DNA from: an uncultured Mollicutes bacterium
GTDB lineage: Bacteria; Bacillota_I; Bacilli_A; RFN20; CAG-826
Reading direction: 5' to 3'
DNA length: 64,000 nucleotides
Assembly (NCBI GenBank): GCA_900540385.1
Contig: UQFY01000007.1
Location: forward strand, 1 to 64,000
Below are positions 43,627-52,214 of the stretch, one piece after another. The notes under the pieces are model-generated. The model saw only the letters and a list, made by a program, of their open reading frames with translations. It did no database searches and had not been told where the DNA came from. A program made the position numbers and the translations under genes. Position 1 is the stretch's first letter. Each line of letters begins with the position of its first letter.

Positions 43627-45624
43627 TCATGGATGAATGATATACGTGGATGTGGACAAATATCGTAGAGGTTCATCGATGACGATCTTGTTGTCAATGA
43701 GTTGATATTTGACCTCTTTTAGCTTGCCATCTTTTTGAATCATTTCGATCTTGCTTGGATGGAGGTTATATAGTTTCAATTCGGTGGTATCGAAGTCGTT
43801 ATAATTGGCATTGCTTAGGAACAAGACATATCGATTTTCTTGTTTATAGAGATATGGATAAATTCCATCGTTTAAGCAATAAGCAAATTCTGTTTGGATG
43901 TTTGGCAAAAGATATTTTTCAAACAGGAAACGCCTTAATGGCATGAAGAAAGAGGTGTTATCCGTACCTTCTATTTCATAAGGATATACAAAGAATGAGG
44001 AGGTATAGGCTACACCATTTCCTGTTCGATTCATTCTTGCATCAAATAAAGCGGAAGGGATATTGACTCCGTCTTCATAGATAATGGAATAATAATCCCC
44101 GTTTCTTCTTTGACTGGTTGCCTTGTAATGATGCATATTGTCATAAGTGTCGTTTAAGAGCATCTCGAAAGCGTCGTATTCGTGCCACTTTCCACGATAT
44201 TCCACTTTTTTAGCGTGAATCAAAGAAAGTAAACCTAATTCTTGTAAGATATAGGCCGCTTTGCCATCAACAAATACATAGTTGTTCTTAAATAATGAAA
44301 GCAATCCTTCCTTAGAGAAGTTACGAATGTTTTCCCCGTTTAAAAAGACGGTTTCATTATGGAATTCTTTTTCTTTGCTAATTTTATAGGAATAACCCAT
44401 GGAAGAAAAATGACCAACAATATCGAAATCTTTTGGAATAAGGTTCAAGAAACCTTCTTTGTGGGTATGGTATACGGTCTTTTCATCAAACGGGAAGAGG
44501 ATACCTTTCATTTGACTTGGCAATAGATGAAGATCTTTGACCTTATTTAGATAAGGGGTCAACTCTTTTATAACAGGACCATAGCCGAATTCTTCCTGAA
44601 CACCATTGCCACAATGGGCAAAGATGTTATAAGTCATGCCAGATAAGCCTAAAGGCAAAGCGCTTTCTAATTGGAAGGCGAGGAATTTTTTATCTTTCAC
44701 AAAGGTAGAGAAAGAAGAGTTTTCTAATTCTGGATAGATCTCACAATCATCGCCAATAAAAGAACGATTTACCATGCTAATACGGTTGAAATCAAAATAG
44801 TATTTCTTGGATCCTTCTTCTCTATAGGCTGGCAAATGGATTCTATCGATTTTGATTCCGTCAGGAGAAAGGTCGGAATGAAGTTTAGACCAGTTTCTTG
44901 CTTCCATTGCATGTTGGAATGGCGTGGAGCTCATTAAGCCAATATGGGTAGATGGGTTAGCTCTTTTTGTGGTTTCTGTTATTTCTTTAGCAAGTTCATC
45001 GATACATTCCCAAGAAAAATCAAGCCACGCTTTTCTTTCCATTGAAGGCTCTCTTTTTGAAAGGTTTGCAATGAATTCCTCTCTTGTTTCTTCTTTGCCG
45101 ATACGTTTGGCAAATTCTTCCATATGGAGAGGGCAAAAACATCCACCCCAATCAAGTGGAGGGTGATTATGCAAACGGAAATCATCTTCGATCCAAAGCA
45201 CCTCTGGTTTTATTTCTTTCACATAGGTTTCGACTTGATGAAGATAATATTGTTTCCAATTGGCATCCAAAGGACATGCTACAAGCTCTGATACCTTGCC
45301 ATTTCTATCCACCATTGTCTGAAAATGCTGGCCTTCTTGAAGTTTTCTTCCTCTATCGAGATGGCCCATTTCCATCCAAGGATTAAGGGAGACGGATATA
45401 CCTACTTTGTTAAACTGTTCTTTGGCTTTCTTTATGACATCTATCCATAAAGAAAGTTCTTCGTCTTTGATATGTCCTACATTATGTTCTTCGCCATTAA
45501 AGATGAGGATGACGTTTTGGAAACCATAATCCAAGCAAAAATTCTTAATGCTATCAATTCTTTCCTGATAATACGCGTCTGGATAAATTTGAGCTCTAAG
45601 ACAGTGAAGGAATTCTTTTTCCAT
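43627..45624 (-). CDS. putative TIM-barrel glycoside hydrolase of unassigned family
   Basis: 665 residues, no signal peptide. I do not recognise the family with certainty. The first 400 residues look like a TIM barrel of a GH42 or hypothetical-glycosidase type: strands such as NVILIFNGEEHNVGHI, VGISVSLNPWMEMGHLDRGR, a possible acid/base Glu in VLWIEDDFRLHNH, a CFCPLHMEEFA Cys-containing segment, and HIGLMSSTPF. A middle domain follows (KGILFPFDEKTVYHTH), then a beta-sandwich-like end (RYVLFLSNANYNDFDTTELK). It sits ten bases before the GH95 gene, with which it is surely co-expressed. Probably a cytoplasmic exo-glycosidase. Confidence 0.55.
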   Translation of the reverse strand: MEKEFLHCLRAQIYPDAYYQERIDSIKNFCLDYGFQNVILIFNGEEHNVGHIKDEELSLWIDVIKKAKEQFNKVGISVSLNPWMEMGHLDRGRKLQEGQHFQTMVDRNGKVSELVACPLDANWKQYYLHQVETYVKEIKPEVLWIEDDFRLHNHPPLDWGGCFCPLHMEEFAKRIGKEETREEFIANLSKREPSMERKAWLDFSWECIDELAKEITETTKRANPSTHIGLMSSTPFQHAMEARNWSKLHSDLSPDGIKIDRIHLPAYREEGSKKYYFDFNRISMVNRSFIGDDCEIYPELENSSFSTFVKDKKFLAFQLESALPLGLSGMTYNIFAHCGNGVQEEFGYGPVIKELTPYLNKVKDLHLLPSQMKGILFPFDEKTVYHTHKEGFLNLIPKDFDIVGHFSSMGYSYKISKEKEFHNETVFLNGENIRNFSKEGLLSLFKNNYVFVDGKAAYILQELGLLSLIHAKKVEYRGKWHEYDAFEMLLNDTYDNMHHYKATSQRRNGDYYSIIYEDGVNIPSALFDARMNRTGNGVAYTSSFFVYPYEIEGTDNTSFFMPLRRFLFEKYLLPNIQTEFAYCLNDGIYPYLYKQENRYVLFLSNANYNDFDTTELKLYNLHPSKIEMIQKDGKLKEVKYQLIDNKIVIDEPLRYLSTSTYIIHP

Positions 45625-45716
45625 AAAAGGTCTCCCGATTGTGTTTCTTGTTTTTGATACTATAACACGCGTTTTCCTTTCCTGCCTTAAAGGAAGTAAA
45701 AAACTAGGAATTGGGC

Positions 45717-46346
45717 CTACTTCAAACTTATTTTTAAGAACGAGTATGCATATTCTAATAAAAGAGGGTTGCCTTTTTGATCGTTATCTTTGCAGTTTGT
45801 GGAATTATCCGAAACAAAGAGATAAGTCGTTTCCTCAAAAGAAAAGAAGGAGGATATTTGTTTGTTCTGGTTAAAGGTCTTATCGTCTTTATCAAAGATT
45901 TTGATACCTCTGATTTTGTTTGTGGAATCCTGATAGAAAGTGTAGGAAGGATCGATGTCGGTGATTTTCTTTTGAATTCCTTCATCAAGGATTTTGGAGT
46001 AGGAGACATATTCTTTATGGGTGCTAAGAAGGCTTTCAGGCAAAAAATACAAATCCGATACACTAGATAAAAAGGAATTGGCAATTTGGTTATATTGGGT
46101 ATCCTCTTGCCTATACGCTGTGGTATGGATGGCGTGAATCGTATCGTTTTTAACCATAGAGAACATATCTTCTTGGAAAGAGGAATCGTGCACTTCTCCT
46201 GTCACAAAGATATCTAATATCTCATTATCTTTTAAGGTGTCTTTGCTTTGAAAAAGGAAACCTAGAAGGAGCGCACCCCCTAAAACAACTCCACCGATTT
46301 TCCACCAATCGTATTGAAGATAAGAACGAAGAAGTCTATTTTTCAT
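45717..46346 (-). CDS. unknown membrane-anchored protein
   Basis: 209 residues. One N-terminal membrane segment (about 16-33, WWKIGGVVLGGALLLGFL) then about 175 residues predicted outside, with SYSKILDEGIQKKITDIDPS and SSFFSFEETTYLFVSDNS. No domain recognised. It overlaps the 161-residue gene by eleven bases and is the last of a four-gene set (ABC ATPase, YesL-like, two unknown). A subunit or accessory factor of a transport or sensing complex is a reasonable guess. Confidence 0.65.
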   Translation of the reverse strand: MKNRLLRSYLQYDWWKIGGVVLGGALLLGFLFQSKDTLKDNEILDIFVTGEVHDSSFQEDMFSMVKNDTIHAIHTTAYRQEDTQYNQIANSFLSSVSDLYFLPESLLSTHKEYVSYSKILDEGIQKKITDIDPSYTFYQDSTNKIRGIKIFDKDDKTFNQNKQISSFFSFEETTYLFVSDNSTNCKDNDQKGNPLLLEYAYSFLKISLK

Positions 46347-46821
46347 CTTTCATCTCCTCAAATCCATATAAATAATCGCGGGAAAAGAGCAGGGTGTATT
46401 TCTTTCCTTCCATAAAAGGATTCTCTTGTTCATTTAAGATAAGGAAGGTCGTTTCTTTTCCTTCCTCATCGAGAAATATGTAGGAAGAGAAAGATAATTT
46501 GTTGGAATAGACACTCTTTCCCTCTTCTTTGAAGATGAACGCTCTTTTTTCTTTTGCTTGAGTGATACGTTTTAGAAAGGATTCTCTTGTTTGAAGGAAC
46601 ATAAATTTATAGAAAAAGAAATAATAGATGCCTAAAACACCAAGGATGAATAAAACGAGTGAGATGGCATAATATAGCCAGAACTGATTCCTTGGATGAA
46701 GATAATAGACAAGGAGAATGCTTATCAGGAGAAGCAAGAGAATTGCAGCACTAACAAAGAGATAGACGGTTTTCTGCTTTTTGCTTTCTTCCTTCCAGTT
46801 TGAGGGATATAGATATGTCAT
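46336..46821 (-). CDS. unknown protein with two membrane segments
   Basis: 161 residues. Two hydrophobic spans (about 19-41 and 48-71) followed by a cytoplasmic or outer domain of 90 residues with ENPFMEGKKYTLLFSRDYLYG. No family recognised. It overlaps the YesL-like gene by four bases upstream and the next unknown gene downstream, so these are translated together. Confidence 0.65.
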   Translation of the reverse strand: MTYLYPSNWKEESKKQKTVYLFVSAAILLLLLISILLVYYLHPRNQFWLYYAISLVLFILGVLGIYYFFFYKFMFLQTRESFLKRITQAKEKRAFIFKEEGKSVYSNKLSFSSYIFLDEEGKETTFLILNEQENPFMEGKKYTLLFSRDYLYGFEEMKDEK

Positions 46822-47648
46822 TTTAAGAACTCTCCTCTCAATCCTTTTTGATAGATATTCGGATAAAACTCTTTGTTGGTATATTCATCGAAGATAGATA
46901 ATGAGAATTGGTGCCAACCACAGATGAAAAGAGGCAAGATCAATAAGAATAAGAAAAGGAAACAAAGAGCTTCAATCATGATTTGATTAATAAGGGTAAG
47001 GCATAGAATCGCATAAGAGAGTAAAAGGAAAACGAAGGTTATAAGAGGCTTTTTCAAACAATAGAAGAAAGAGTTGGAAAGAGTTTTACCAAAGGAATTG
47101 GTATAAAACAAAGATTGGCTCATCCCCATCATGATCAATGGCAAAAACAGTAAGAGGAATCCTGTTAGGAAATAAGAGACGATGCGGTTAGATAGTAATA
47201 AAGAAAGCAAGTCAGAAAGGAAAAACAACAAAGAGAAGGCAATCCAATATAAGGAGTAACTTCTGATATTTTGTTTGATTCCTTTTTTGAAGTCGTGCCA
47301 AAAATAGATACCTTCCCCCCACGCCCATTGACGGATGATTCTTCCTAAACCGGATAGAGATAGGAAAAGAAAGAAGAAGGAAAGAATATAAAATGCGTCA
47401 AAAACTAGTGTAGTGGTTTTGAAAAAGGAAATGTATTCATCTCCTTCCATCGTTTTCGATGCGGGCAAAAGAATTCCGTAATATTTGATTAAAAATGTCG
47501 CAAGAAAAGGGATTGCAAATAACAAAAGCAAGAGCCCTATTTGCAAAAATAAGAGAGGCCTGGTTTTAAAGAAATCTAGAAATTGTTTCCCTCTTGTTTC
47601 AGGGAGATCGTCCAAAGAGAACTCTTTTTTTGCCGGCCTGAACTTCAT
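46818..47648 (-). CDS. YesL-like (DUF624) membrane protein
   Basis: 276 residues with about six membrane spans. The family motif is visible as GLGRIIRQWAWGEGIYFWHD followed by FKKGIKQNIRSY, the R-x(n)-GE-x-F-x-D-F-x-x-x-x-K-x-N pattern of DUF624 proteins. In Bacillus yesL heads the rhamnogalacturonan cluster and related genes accompany CUT1 sugar importers. Role unknown, probably an assembly or accessory membrane factor. It overlaps the ABC ATPase gene by four bases. Confidence 0.72.
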   Translation of the reverse strand: MKFRPAKKEFSLDDLPETRGKQFLDFFKTRPLLFLQIGLLLLLFAIPFLATFLIKYYGILLPASKTMEGDEYISFFKTTTLVFDAFYILSFFFLFLSLSGLGRIIRQWAWGEGIYFWHDFKKGIKQNIRSYSLYWIAFSLLFFLSDLLSLLLSNRIVSYFLTGFLLLFLPLIMMGMSQSLFYTNSFGKTLSNSFFYCLKKPLITFVFLLLSYAILCLTLINQIMIEALCFLFLFLLILPLFICGWHQFSLSIFDEYTNKEFYPNIYQKGLRGEFLK

Positions 47649-48367
47649 CTTTGGACCTCTTTATCAAAGATATAGGCAATATTGACGATACCTAAATCCT
47701 TTGCATCTTTAATCCATTCCAAAGAACCGTTCTCAAAAGAATAGATTTTAGAAGAAATATAGATTGCCTCTTTAAGATTATGGGTGATATAGATGGCGGT
47801 AATGCCATATTTATCTAAGGCATTCTTAATTGTTTGAAGGACATCTTCTTTTTGAGGAAGGTCTACATTGCTTAAAGGCTCATCTAGAAGGATGAGTTCA
47901 GGTTTCTTAATCAAGGCTCTTCCTAAGCAAACCTTCTGAATTTGCCCAGTGGATAGTTGTCTTGGCTTTCTTGCTAAAAGATAGGAGATGTTTAATGTTT
48001 TTGCCATCTCATGCACCTTATTGCTGATGGTTTCATAATCATTTCTTTCTATTTTTAAAGGGAAAGCAAGGTTATCAAAAACGGTTAGATGAGGATATAA
48101 GGCAAAATCTTGTTGAACGTATCCTAATTTACGTTCTTTTAGACTCATTTTTTGAATGTTGACACCATCGCTTAAGATTTCTCCATCATAAGCAAGTTGA
48201 TTTGCAAGAGCTCTTAATAAAGTGGTTTTACCACTTCCGGACTCACCCATGATACAGCTGACTTTTTTGTCTTCAAAAACACATGAAACATCTTTTAAGG
48301 CAGGATATTCTTCGTTTTTCTTTCCTAAATAGGTGACGGAAAGATGTTTCAATTCAATTCGTGGCAT
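47645..48367 (-). CDS. ABC transporter ATP-binding protein
   Basis: 240 residues. Walker A GESGSGKTT (near 38-46), Q-loop YVQQDFALYPH, signature LSTGQIQK (one departure from LSGGQ), Walker B LILLDEPLSNVD, and H-loop YITHNLKEA. It resembles the MsmX/UgpC group that energises CUT1 importers but lacks the C-terminal TOBE regulatory domain, being 240 instead of about 370 residues. It could serve the permeases at 32563-34544, which have no ATPase gene of their own, or act with the YesL-like and unknown membrane proteins encoded directly after it. Confidence 0.85.
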   Translation of the reverse strand: MPRIELKHLSVTYLGKKNEEYPALKDVSCVFEDKKVSCIMGESGSGKTTLLRALANQLAYDGEILSDGVNIQKMSLKERKLGYVQQDFALYPHLTVFDNLAFPLKIERNDYETISNKVHEMAKTLNISYLLARKPRQLSTGQIQKVCLGRALIKKPELILLDEPLSNVDLPQKEDVLQTIKNALDKYGITAIYITHNLKEAIYISSKIYSFENGSLEWIKDAKDLGIVNIAYIFDKEVQR

Positions 48368-48389
48368 GAGTTAATAATAACGTTTTCTC

Positions 48390-49997
48390 TTAAATATTAC
48401 TTGTGGAAATAATCCATTTATAATGGCTTACCATCAAAGATTCTTCGCGGAATGGAAGGAGTTGCTCACATTCTAACTCTTCGATATGATCGATTTCCCC
48501 GGAAAGGAATTGAGCAATTCTCTTTTTCGCATAAAGTAAGCGGCTCTTTAAACCGCCTAAACGAATATCGACGATTTCATAGCCAAATGGTTTATTTTCT
48601 TTCATCCACATCTCTTCAAAAGCAGCGTGGAATATTTCAAGCCTTCTAATGCAAGAGGTATAAAGAGGAAGAAGTTTATCAAGTTCTTCTTTTCCCTTTT
48701 TATAGGCTTGATGGGTTTTGATACCTAGGCTTGATTTCACAGCAAGAAGGCTAGCTAAAGCAGCTCCTTCTTTAAATAAATAAGAGTATGGGGCGTTTCT
48801 TTCTGCTGCCTCTCTAAGTTCTTTTGCTATCGGTTCGTAATGAATAGGATCTAGTTCCATATATGCTTTATCGTAAATCCCCATTAGAGGGTCTTGGAAA
48901 AGAAGACATTTCGCTAAACCATCTGTGTCGAAACATCTTTCCCCATTCTTATATCCGACTGAGGAGTCATCGAAATGAAGGAAGTCATCAAAAGAAAGAT
49001 GGAGTTCTTCCTGGAATTTTTGTTTGATTTTTTCATGGTCAAAATTTCCTTGAGCGAATTCTTTTGCAGCAAAAAGTACAGGCAAAACCATGAAAGGAGA
49101 AGTCTCTCTTCCATCATCTCCCCATAAAGTGATGAGATAGTTGGAAACAGGCTCTTTTTGCATGGCTTTGAAAGAAATCTCACAGCTTTGCAAGGATTTA
49201 TAGTTTGTTGGGGTATATCCTTTCCAGCAACAAGCCCCGCCAACAAACCAAACGTCTTGTTGGAAGTTCTTGAAATAATTTAAGAAGAATTCACAAGAAT
49301 CCCGGCTTGTTGTGCAATAATCCCAATAAGCTGGTTCAACGTTGTTAGGCAAACTAATTTTCTGTTCTTTTAGCTTTGAAACATCTGGTTTTTTATCTAA
49401 ATAATGACCGTCATTGGCCATGCGGACAAACATATCCCCCCACATATGGCAGGTAAAGCCGTATTTCTTTGCAATTTCAGTTACTTTATTGAGGTGACGT
49501 AACATGATGCTCGTCTGGTCTTCATAGCCATTTTTTCTTTGGAAATTACCTTTTCCAAGGTTATAGGCTTCATCCATGCCGATATTGAGGTGTTTCGAAG
49601 AGAATGCTTCCCTGGCAGTACGAATCATATCTTCAATGAATTCATATGTTTTTGGATTATCTACAAGCAAGATATCATCGATATCTAACATAGGGATGAA
49701 GTCTTTCTCTTTGGAAGGATTGGTGAAATGAGCGAGGGTTTGGATGCAAGGAATCAATTCGATGTTTTTCTTTAAACAATATTGGTCGATTTCTTTTAAT
49801 TCATCTACGGAGTATCCTCCCCTCATATATCCAAAATAAGGGCGATCCTTAAGTTTATAGATGTCCTCGCTATAGAGTTCTAATGTGTCATAGCCCATGT
49901 TTGCTATCAAATCTATAAATGAAAATAACGTCTCTTTCTTCATGACTCCATTTCTGGAGACATCAAGCATTACGCCAAAATGTTTGAAACCTTTCAT
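48390..49997 (-). CDS. GH20 beta-N-acetylhexosaminidase-like enzyme
   Basis: 535 residues from the ATG reading MKGFKHFGVMLDVSRNG, which has GAGGTAA upstream; the longer in-frame N-terminus is hydrophobic chance sequence in the promoter region. GH20 features: FGVMLDVSRNG at strand 1, MGYDTLELYSED, IELIPCIQTLAHF and the catalytic pair D142-E143 in NIGMDEAYNLG (substrate-assisted mechanism). No signal peptide or N-terminal domain 2, so it is a stand-alone cytoplasmic barrel with a helical C-terminal domain. First gene of the second glycan operon. It likely removes terminal hexosamine from imported oligosaccharides. Confidence 0.87.
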   Translation of the reverse strand: MKGFKHFGVMLDVSRNGVMKKETLFSFIDLIANMGYDTLELYSEDIYKLKDRPYFGYMRGGYSVDELKEIDQYCLKKNIELIPCIQTLAHFTNPSKEKDFIPMLDIDDILLVDNPKTYEFIEDMIRTAREAFSSKHLNIGMDEAYNLGKGNFQRKNGYEDQTSIMLRHLNKVTEIAKKYGFTCHMWGDMFVRMANDGHYLDKKPDVSKLKEQKISLPNNVEPAYWDYCTTSRDSCEFFLNYFKNFQQDVWFVGGACCWKGYTPTNYKSLQSCEISFKAMQKEPVSNYLITLWGDDGRETSPFMVLPVLFAAKEFAQGNFDHEKIKQKFQEELHLSFDDFLHFDDSSVGYKNGERCFDTDGLAKCLLFQDPLMGIYDKAYMELDPIHYEPIAKELREAAERNAPYSYLFKEGAALASLLAVKSSLGIKTHQAYKKGKEELDKLLPLYTSCIRRLEIFHAAFEEMWMKENKPFGYEIVDIRLGGLKSRLLYAKKRIAQFLSGEIDHIEELECEQLLPFREESLMVSHYKWIISTSNI

Positions 49998-50016
49998 ATG
50001 TGTTACCTCGTTGCAA

Positions 50017-50190
50017 AGTATATCGCATAGAGCAAAGGAAAATAAACGAAGGGCAAGCAAAAGTAAAATGGTGAGACTACTAGGGAAATAAAGACACAAA
50101 AGTAGTTCCTTTTTCTGATGAGATGTAGCCATCTTTAAAAATAGAGCTAAAAAACCGATTTATTTTGCTTAAAAATGTAAAAAATTTACA
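50017..50190 (-). promoter_or_regulatory. promoter region of the GH20 operon with a palindrome
   Basis: On the reverse strand a TATACT (50022-50017) could be the -10 box, giving a leader of about 13 bases before the SD and ATG at 49997. Further upstream TGTAAAAAATTTACA (50176-50190) is a palindrome of six plus six around three. The rest of the 290 bases between the operon and the CRISPR array is A/T-rich with no gene seen. Confidence 0.4.
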
Positions 50191-50289
50191 AAAAACGAAA
50201 AAATAAGTGTGAAAATTGATTGCCAACTGCTTTTGGTGAAAGTCAAAAAAAGAAAAAGAGACCGAGCACCCCTCTCATTAAATCCGAAG

Positions 50290-51186
50290 TTTCTGTTTAG
50301 AAACATGACAACACTGTTCTCAAACCTGCCAAATATATACGTAGATGCGTGGTTTTGTTTTCGAGCTATCTAAGACAACACTGCTCTCAAACTTGTTTAT
50401 CTTCAATTCAAAAAGAAAATTTCGTTTTCGAGCTATCTAAGACAACACTGCTCTCAAACCTAAACGACTATGACATTCACGAAAAAGAAGTTTTCGAGCT
50501 ATCTAAGACAACACTGCTCTCAAACAGGGATAGATGGAACTTCTATGAGATGATAGTTTTCGAGCTATCTAAGACAACACTGCTCTCAAACAATTTCAAG
50601 TGTGACACGATGTACAAGGGGGTTTTCGAGCTATCTAAGACAACACTGCTCTCAAACACCTAAACCCATAGTAATTAAGATTTCCGGGTTTTCGAGCTAT
50701 CTAAGACAACACTGCTCTCAAACCACAATCCCTAATCCTTTCGATGATATCAAGTTTTCGAGCTATCTAAGACAACACTGCTCTCAAACTCCCTCGGTAA
50801 GACCTTGTTGATAACCTTGGTTTTCGAGCTATCTAAGACAACACTGCTCTCAAACGACAATCCAATCACGTACCCAGAGAACGATGTTTTCGAGCTATCT
50901 AAGACAACACTGCTCTCAAACTCGGAACAAGGGGAACTTCCTTCATTTCGAAGTTTTCGAGCTATCTAAGACAACACTGCTCTCAAACGGAGGAATAACC
51001 ACATGAAAGACATATTCAGTTTTCGAGCTATCTAAGACAACACTGCTCTCAAACTCTATATTATCGTTCTTCATATATTCCGTTGTTTTCGAGCTATCTA
51101 AGACAACACTGCTCTCAAACCTAAATTCCGAAATCTTTGAATCTACTTACGTTTTCGAGCTATCTAAGACAACACTGCTCTCAAAC
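50290..51186 (-). CRISPR. type II-A CRISPR array, 14 repeats and 13 spacers
   Basis: Thirteen identical 36-bp repeats start at 50357, 50424, 50490, 50556, 50622, 50688, 50754, 50820, 50886, 50953, 51019, 51085 and 51151. A degenerate terminal repeat at 50290-50325 matches in 18 of its last 19 plus-strand bases and not elsewhere. On the reverse strand the repeat begins GTTTGAGAGCAGTGTTGTCT and ends with TAGATAGCTCGAAAAC. Spacers are 30 or 31 bases. Transcription is on the reverse strand, away from csn2: the leader is on the right, the decayed repeat at the far end, and the repeat's 5' half pairs with the tracrRNA at 57242-57349. The first-acquired spacers are therefore at the low coordinates and the newest next to 51151. 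Confidence 0.98.
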
Positions 51187-51233
51187 CTCAAAATTTAGGC
51201 CTAAAACAGCGTTTCTTATGAAAGAATTATACA
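51187..51233 (-). promoter_or_regulatory. CRISPR leader and promoter
   Basis: The 47 bases between csn2 and the first repeat contain a consensus TATAAT on the reverse strand (51231-51226), so transcription would start near 51219 and enter the array. The bases next to the repeat form the leader end recognised during spacer capture; a -35 box is not clear. Confidence 0.6.
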
Positions 51234-51908
51234 CTAATTAATCGAACATAAATCTTTGTCTATGATACAAATTGTTTCATTTTCTAATTTATTTTGCGGA
51301 ACAAATGTCTCGATGTTTACTAAAGTTATCCCTCTATATTCCATTTCTTTTAGAAGTTGCTCTATTTCAGCATTTTCAAAATAATCATGTAAATGGTTTA
51401 TGAAAATAATAGATACATTTTGAAGTTCTTTAACTATTGAAATGTAGCGAACAAATCTTTCCAACAATGACGAATCGGTTTCCAAGAACTGAAGACCGCC
51501 GATTTTAAAAATATCATCGATCCGTATGGAAGATTCCATGGTTAATTCGGCATCAAAATCTAGACGAATCTCTTTGCATACTTGAGTTAACAAATCTTGG
51601 ATTTGCTGTACGCTTGCGCTTAATTCCGTGAAATATGATTTCTTTAGAATTTTATAAAGTGCATTCAAATTTTGTTTGGTGTTTAGATTCAAATCAAATG
51701 GATTGAAGATATAGGCTGATACATCTTCAATTTTTTGTTGTTCTCCATTTTTGATTAAGGAACAGTAACTTAAGTGTTCAGGGAACGTATCATAAAGATA
51801 TTTGGAGAATTTCCAATAGAACGACTTGTTCTCAATTACCAAAGTAATAAATTTGGGATCGGTGATGTCAATTTGGAAGACATTGGGGTTAATAGATAGT
51901 ATTTTCAT
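51234..51908 (-). CDS. csn2: Csn2-type CRISPR adaptation protein
   Basis: 224 residues, the length of short Csn2 proteins. Csn2 forms a ring around DNA ends and is needed for spacer acquisition in type II-A systems. Its place as last gene after cas2 and next to the leader, plus features such as the N-terminal KILSINPNVFQIDITDPKF and the DIFKIGGLQF motif, support the call. It overlaps cas2 by four bases. Csn2 diverges quickly, so the identity rests partly on context. Confidence 0.87.
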   Translation of the reverse strand: MKILSINPNVFQIDITDPKFITLVIENKSFYWKFSKYLYDTFPEHLSYCSLIKNGEQQKIEDVSAYIFNPFDLNLNTKQNLNALYKILKKSYFTELSASVQQIQDLLTQVCKEIRLDFDAELTMESSIRIDDIFKIGGLQFLETDSSLLERFVRYISIVKELQNVSIIFINHLHDYFENAEIEQLLKEMEYRGITLVNIETFVPQNKLENETICIIDKDLCSIN

Positions 51909-52210
51909 AAAACTATGGTTTTGTCCTCATTCATGACAACATCCGTTTCCATCTCTCCGAGCAAAACTTCAATTGCCGAAAATTGTTTTTCCGTTACGGT
52001 TAAACAAGAAATGGAGCCATCAGGTGGCAAAGCGCGTTTTAGATCACGGATTGTTGCGTCTACTGTCGTTTCGTTAATCGAAAGTTTGGTATAAACACTT
52101 TCTTGCAACATTGCGAAGCCCTTGCTTTTTATGGTTTTAACGAACTTCGCGTATTCCCTGTGATCTCTTTTCGTTACGGCTGGTAAGTCAAAAAAGAGTA
52201 TGGTTCGCAT
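51905..52210 (-). CDS. cas2: CRISPR-associated endonuclease Cas2
   Basis: 101 residues from the ATG reading MRTILFFDLPAVTKRDHREY, the canonical type II-A Cas2 N-terminus; an earlier ATG inside cas1 is not used, since AGGGG lies right before this start. Cas2 has a ferredoxin fold and forms the spacer-integration complex with Cas1; FFDLP carries the conserved Asp. Four bases follow the cas1 stop. Confidence 0.95.
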   Translation of the reverse strand: MRTILFFDLPAVTKRDHREYAKFVKTIKSKGFAMLQESVYTKLSINETTVDATIRDLKRALPPDGSISCLTVTEKQFSAIEVLLGEMETDVVMNEDKTIVL

Positions 52211-52214
52211 AAAT

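Noticed and set aside
43617..43697. Longer start for the GH95 protein inside the upstream gene
   Set aside because: The ATG at 43616 has a good SD and starts the family sequence; the extra residues are an out-of-frame reading of the neighbour.
49998..50132. N-terminal extension of the GH20 protein, with a hydrophobic stretch like a signal peptide
   Set aside because: The extension lies in the promoter region, and a strong SD stands before the ATG at 49997, where family similarity begins.
50349..50811. Two open frames running through the CRISPR array with a repeated VFELSKTTLLSN-like motif
   Set aside because: They are only translations of the 36-bp repeats and of spacers that happen to keep frame.
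50989..51018. Spacer sharing ATGAAAGACATATT with the start of rhaD at 14812
   Set aside because: Only 14 contiguous bases agree and the SD side differs, so self-targeting is not supported; chance or a similar foreign gene start is likelier.
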